A DNA stretch of 64,000 nt from Bacteriovoracaceae bacterium (GTDB taxonomy: Bacteria > Bdellovibrionota > Bacteriovoracia > Bacteriovoracales > Bacteriovoracaceae). Below, piece by piece: positions 61,456 through 64,000 of the stretch. The stretch is taken from contig JAHDBN010000007.1 in the NCBI GenBank assembly GCA_020630335.1, forward strand, positions 62,001-126,000. Direction: 5' to 3'. Within the stretch, counting starts at the first letter, position 1. Each line of letters opens with the position of its first letter. A model generated the notes under the pieces. That model searched no databases and was not told where the DNA came from. It saw only the letters and a list, made by a program, of their open reading frames with translations. A program made the translations under genes and the position numbers.

Positions 61456-61483
61456 TTATCGGTCTTAGAGTTTGATAACTTTA
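61456..61483 (-). promoter_or_regulatory. sigma-28 (FliA)-like promoter of the 766-residue exported protein
   Basis: On the minus strand TAAAGTTA (61476-61483) and ACCGATAA (61456-61463) are 12 bases apart, each seven of eight to consensus. The ATG is 11 bases after the box, so the mRNA would be nearly leaderless; this weakens the call a little. Confidence 0.5.
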
Positions 61484-61619
61484 ACTACATTCAAAGGGAA
61501 TAGGCCGCTTAAAATTTTTTGTAATTTTTACAAGCTATAGAAAAAACATAGATTTTAAGCAAACTTCATCATAATTTCTTCTAATTAACGATATATTTAT
61601 AAAAACCAATGACAGGAAT

Positions 61620-62126
61620 ATGATGAGACTACTTCTACTTTTTATCTTTTTAACTTCAATGAATTCTTTTTCTCAGAAAAAATGGGATAATTTAACTCAA
61701 GACGATAAGTCTGAAATATTAAATGACCTGGAGTATAACTCAACTGATTTACCCGTAGGTTTAAAGGTCTTAAATGTTGCAGAAAATTACGAAAAAACAG
61801 ATAAGAAAACTTCTTTGAGAATAAAGAAGTTTATTAAAAAATCACTTTCAACATTTGAAAATGAGGTAAGTAGAGAATCAATAGAGCAAACGGATTACCT
61901 TACCTATGGAGAAGAAGAAGTAATATATTTTGGAATTTTATTAAATGAGAAGTTTGAAATTCTTGGTGCCAATCTAATTGTTTATCAAGATGGAAGAGAA
62001 GAGAATGGAGAAGAATCTGATGTGAATTGGACTGTAAGTATACGCCTTGATGAGCACGGAGAAATTTTTAAAGATGAATCAGGCAATGCTTATGATGAGC
62101 TTTACTTTGAGTGGAGTGGTTATTAA
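61620..62126 (+). CDS. small secreted protein of unknown function
   Basis: 168 residues with a signal peptide (cleavage near NSFSQ). The mature part is acidic with helices (TSLRIKKFIKKSLSTF) and a beta end (EVIYFGILLNEKFEILGAN). I recognise no family. GACAGGA precedes the ATG. It is ended by a strong terminator shared with the convergent gene. Confidence 0.7.
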   Translation: MMRLLLLFIFLTSMNSFSQKKWDNLTQDDKSEILNDLEYNSTDLPVGLKVLNVAENYEKTDKKTSLRIKKFIKKSLSTFENEVSRESIEQTDYLTYGEEEVIYFGILLNEKFEILGANLIVYQDGREENGEESDVNWTVSIRLDEHGEIFKDESGNAYDELYFEWSGY

Positions 62127-62248
62127 TTGAACTTTTAGGTTCATATGTCATCATGTTCTAGCTATTCCAAGATATTCTTTTGAATCAAAGGCTTAAGAAT
62201 AAATGTGATGTATTTGCCCATAATATTTTTAAAATCTTTCTTTATCTT

Positions 62249-62288
62249 AAAAGTGCCAAAGTCACTTCTTAGTGACTTTGGCACTTTT
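62249..62288. terminator. bidirectional Rho-independent terminator
   Basis: An 18-bp perfect stem (62249-62266 with 62271-62288) around TCTT, with A's on the 5' side and T's on the 3' side, works in both directions for the convergent genes at 61620 and 62590. Confidence 0.95.
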
Positions 62289-62296
62289 ACTATTCT

Positions 62297-62590
62297 TTAG
62301 TTATGTTTTTTCTTGTAAATTCTCTTACTTTGAATATCTTGTTTTTTCTCTAGAATAATTTTTTCCTTAGCTGTTAGCTCACCATCAGCTTCAAATCTCT
62401 TTTCAGTTCTGTTGATTCTTCTTTGTCCTCTAATAAGCTTTCTGCTTTCTTTCTTTGATAATTCTCCTGATTTTACTCCGTTAGCAATTCTCTTTTTTTG
62501 CTTAAATTGCCTGCGGTCATGTCTTTTCCCATCAATAGAAAAAACATTTAAACTTGATAATAAAAATAATGATGCAATAAAAAACTTCAT
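62297..62590 (-). CDS. small secreted basic protein of a widespread uncharacterised family
   Basis: 97 residues. After a signal peptide (cleavage near VFSID) comes a strongly charged helical chain: ANGVKSGELSKKESRKLIRG, then FEADGELTAKEKIILEKKQD and KRIYKKKHN. The pattern SGEL...KE...DGELT..E..L...Q resembles paired EF-hand-like loops in a family of secreted proteins seen in several proteobacteria. Function is unknown; calcium binding is only a guess. Confidence 0.72.
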   Translation of the reverse strand: MKFFIASLFLLSSLNVFSIDGKRHDRRQFKQKKRIANGVKSGELSKKESRKLIRGQRRINRTEKRFEADGELTAKEKIILEKKQDIQSKRIYKKKHN

Positions 62591-62724
62591 TTTTTCTCCT
62601 TTGGTTACACTTAGAAAGTTTTACGAAGCAAGATATAAAAAGTTTTACAAGTATAAGGTGTTTTCTTTTTTTTCTTGAGAGAGGTTAGAGGCAGTGGAAA
62701 GAAATAGTGGGAGACCTACGGCTG

Positions 62725-62738
62725 GCAACTATAGTTGC
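62725..62738. repeat. 14-bp perfect palindrome
   Basis: GCAACTATAGTTGC lies in the 178-base gap between the small basic secreted-protein gene and the DUF808 gene. It could be an operator for the former (about 135 bases before its start) or chance. Confidence 0.35.
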
Positions 62739-62768
62739 AGGAATAAACTTAATCTTTTGCAAAGAGAA

Positions 62769-63653
62769 TTAACTCTTTTTAAACAATTTAATCACAGGCT
62801 TAACAATAATATCGCAAAGCCCTCCCCAAATAGTACCTGAAAGAATAATTAAAGGATATTTGATATAAGAAGAAAGAGGCATAAAGAATTCTTCAAAAAC
62901 ATGGATATTATGAATAATGATTTCAAATCCTACAACAAACATAGCAAGAGTTCCGATAAAGCTTAAGGCCTGTAAGAAATAAGGCATAAACTTTATAATT
63001 CCTTTTCCGAAACTATTTAAAAATCCTTTTTCATTTTTTTCTATAAGATATAGTCCTACATCATCCATCTTTACGATAATGGCGACTACTCCATAAACTA
63101 AGATCGTTATTCCTACGGCGACAAGAAACATAACAATGATCTGAGTCATTAAATTAGTTCCTACGAGAGTAGAATAAGTAATGGCCATAATTTCAGCAGA
63201 AAGAATGAAATCTGTTCTGACTGCGCTGCCTATTCTCATTTCTTCTAGTTCTTCTGGAGAAATATTTAAAACTTCTTTTTCTTCAATTTTTTTATTCTTC
63301 TTAAAGTAATCATAAACTTTATGAAAGCCTTCTACACAAAGATAACTTCCGCCAATCATTAAAATTGGATTAATAACTGCTGGTAAAAAATATCCTAAAA
63401 GCAAAGTAGCGGGAGCTAAATATAAAAGTTTATTAAGAACTGACTTCTTTGCAATATTATAAATAATACTAAGTTCTCTTTTAGCATCTAGGCCTACAAC
63501 ATATTTAGGAGTCACTGCCGCATCATCGATAATAAGGCCGCTGACCTTTCCTGTAGATTTAGCAACTTGTGCTGAAATGTCATCAATTGAAGCAGCTCCA
63601 GCCTTAACTAAAGCACTTACATCATCTAATAAAGCTAATAATCCTGAACTCAT
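62769..63653 (-). CDS. DUF808/YedI-family membrane protein
   Basis: 294 residues matching the DUF808 (YedI) family: N-terminus MSSGLLALLDDVSALVK, then AAVTPKYVVGLDAKREL, and four or so membrane helices (about 72-98, 150-200, 220-245, 255-280). Family function is not known. It is the last gene with a clear identity before the window end. Confidence 0.9.
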   Translation of the reverse strand: MSSGLLALLDDVSALVKAGAASIDDISAQVAKSTGKVSGLIIDDAAVTPKYVVGLDAKRELSIIYNIAKKSVLNKLLYLAPATLLLGYFLPAVINPILMIGGSYLCVEGFHKVYDYFKKNKKIEEKEVLNISPEELEEMRIGSAVRTDFILSAEIMAITYSTLVGTNLMTQIIVMFLVAVGITILVYGVVAIIVKMDDVGLYLIEKNEKGFLNSFGKGIIKFMPYFLQALSFIGTLAMFVVGFEIIIHNIHVFEEFFMPLSSYIKYPLIILSGTIWGGLCDIIVKPVIKLFKKS

Positions 63654-64000
63654 AGACTATATGTTATAAATGATGTCTTTTTAGGTCAATGTATTAAGAG
63701 ATGAAAGATCATTATGAACAAAAAAATGGAGCTTTTGGCACAGTTACCTAAGAATAATGACATCAGTATCGATTTTGACGCATGTTTAGACTTTTTCGAA
63801 CCTTCTATATTTTGAGATAAATGTAGAAAAGCTAAGTTTCATATCACTTAAGTGAGTTATCTATTATTAGTTAAGTAGAGAGGTTTAGATTCTTAGAGAT
63901 ATAATACCTCCACTGATCATTGAATAACTCAAATCTTGTAAAATTGAGATAAATAGTTAAAGAATTAAATTGTAGAAATAGCAATAAAGAAATTATCAAA
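63654..64000. other. 347-base tail without a convincing gene
   Basis: The only frame of note is a 33-codon ORF at 63714-63815 (MNKKMELLAQ...) with a weak ribosome site; no family is recognised and it may be chance. A perfect 12-bp palindrome lies at 63844-63855, and an 8-bp pair TGAGTTAT/ATAACTCA lies at 63853-63860 and 63926-63933. There is no strong promoter or terminator. The next gene presumably starts beyond the window. Confidence 0.5.

Noticed and set aside
62951-62958. TCCGATAA in the DUF808 gene
   Set aside because: On the wrong side of the gene for a promoter, no -35, and in coding sequence.
63701-63751. 16-codon ORF (MKDHYEQKNG...) in the tail
   Set aside because: Overlaps the other tiny ORF in another frame; neither is convincing.
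1-64000. CRISPR arrays, insertion sequences, rRNA operon
   Set aside because: No spaced direct repeats, no transposase-like proteins and no rRNA-like sequence were seen.

Overview
This 64 kb window is AT-rich chromosomal DNA from a Gram-negative bacterium. It most resembles a predatory Bdellovibrionota of the Bacteriovorax/Halobacteriovorax kind. The signs are many lipoproteins and outer-membrane barrels, a Pal lipoprotein, an Agl/Glt-like ExbB-ExbD-TPR-FHA-AgmX machine of the type known from Myxococcus and Bdellovibrio, and promoter boxes that look like sigma-28 (FliA). The lineage call is inference. I found no transposase, prophage, CRISPR array or rRNA. Genes are tightly packed, with many 1-30 base overlaps. 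Start sites were re-chosen for several genes (gapA, the YhaM-like gene, pal, two barrel genes, two genes of the motility-like operon).

Layout. 1-2.4 kb: end of an OmpA-family gene and a small secreted protein. 1.6-3.4 kb: two tandem MscS-type channels (minus). 3.4-7.9 kb: minus operon gapA-pgk-tpiA-secG plus a class V aminotransferase. 8.0-10 kb: YhaM-like nuclease and a DUF72 protein (plus). 10-15.1 kb: minus operon of a MinD-like ATPase, a J-like/RodZ-type HTH protein, rluD, pgeF, a VKOR-DsbA fusion and tatD. 15.2-25.7 kb: a CTP-dependent lipid kinase-like protein, then a nine-gene plus-strand operon for an energised envelope machine. 25.7-33.8 kb: coaD, an Asn-rich HTH regulator, a basic disordered protein, mdh with a rhodanese, a PhoX-like protein, a subtilase, rmuC and a small barrel. 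33.8-37.4 kb: minus operon pal-lipoprotein-lipoprotein-tsaD-rsmA-smpB. 37.5-44.7 kb: a metallopeptidase-barrel fusion, a candidate small RNA, a two-component system, a PilZ protein and two unknowns. 44.7-50.9 kb: recJ, barrel and lipoprotein genes, rpmB, and two paralogous outer-membrane proteins. 50.9-57.2 kb: transketolase, a degenerate ribonucleotide reductase large subunit, and an operon of a nucleosidase-like protein, a spore-photoproduct-lyase-family radical SAM protein and a small unknown. 57.2-59.1 kb: aldo-keto reductase, glycosyltransferase and a tRNA-Ala(GGC) that begins inside the glycosyltransferase gene. 59.1-64 kb: a large exported protein with amidoligase-like and papain-like segments, small secreted proteins, a DUF808 protein and a 347-base tail without a clear gene.

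The most interesting signals follow. (1) A 615-residue homologue of the class I ribonucleotide reductase alpha subunit keeps the scaffold but lacks the catalytic cysteine loop, the radical-transfer tyrosine pair and the ATP cone. It lies behind a near-consensus sigma-28 promoter. (2) Two further sigma-28-like boxes stand directly before the PilZ gene and the 766-residue exported protein. In Bdellovibrio, FliA governs attack-phase genes, so these three genes may belong to a non-growth regulon. A catalytically dead alpha subunit could then help switch dNTP synthesis off in non-replicating attack cells. That idea is a hypothesis.
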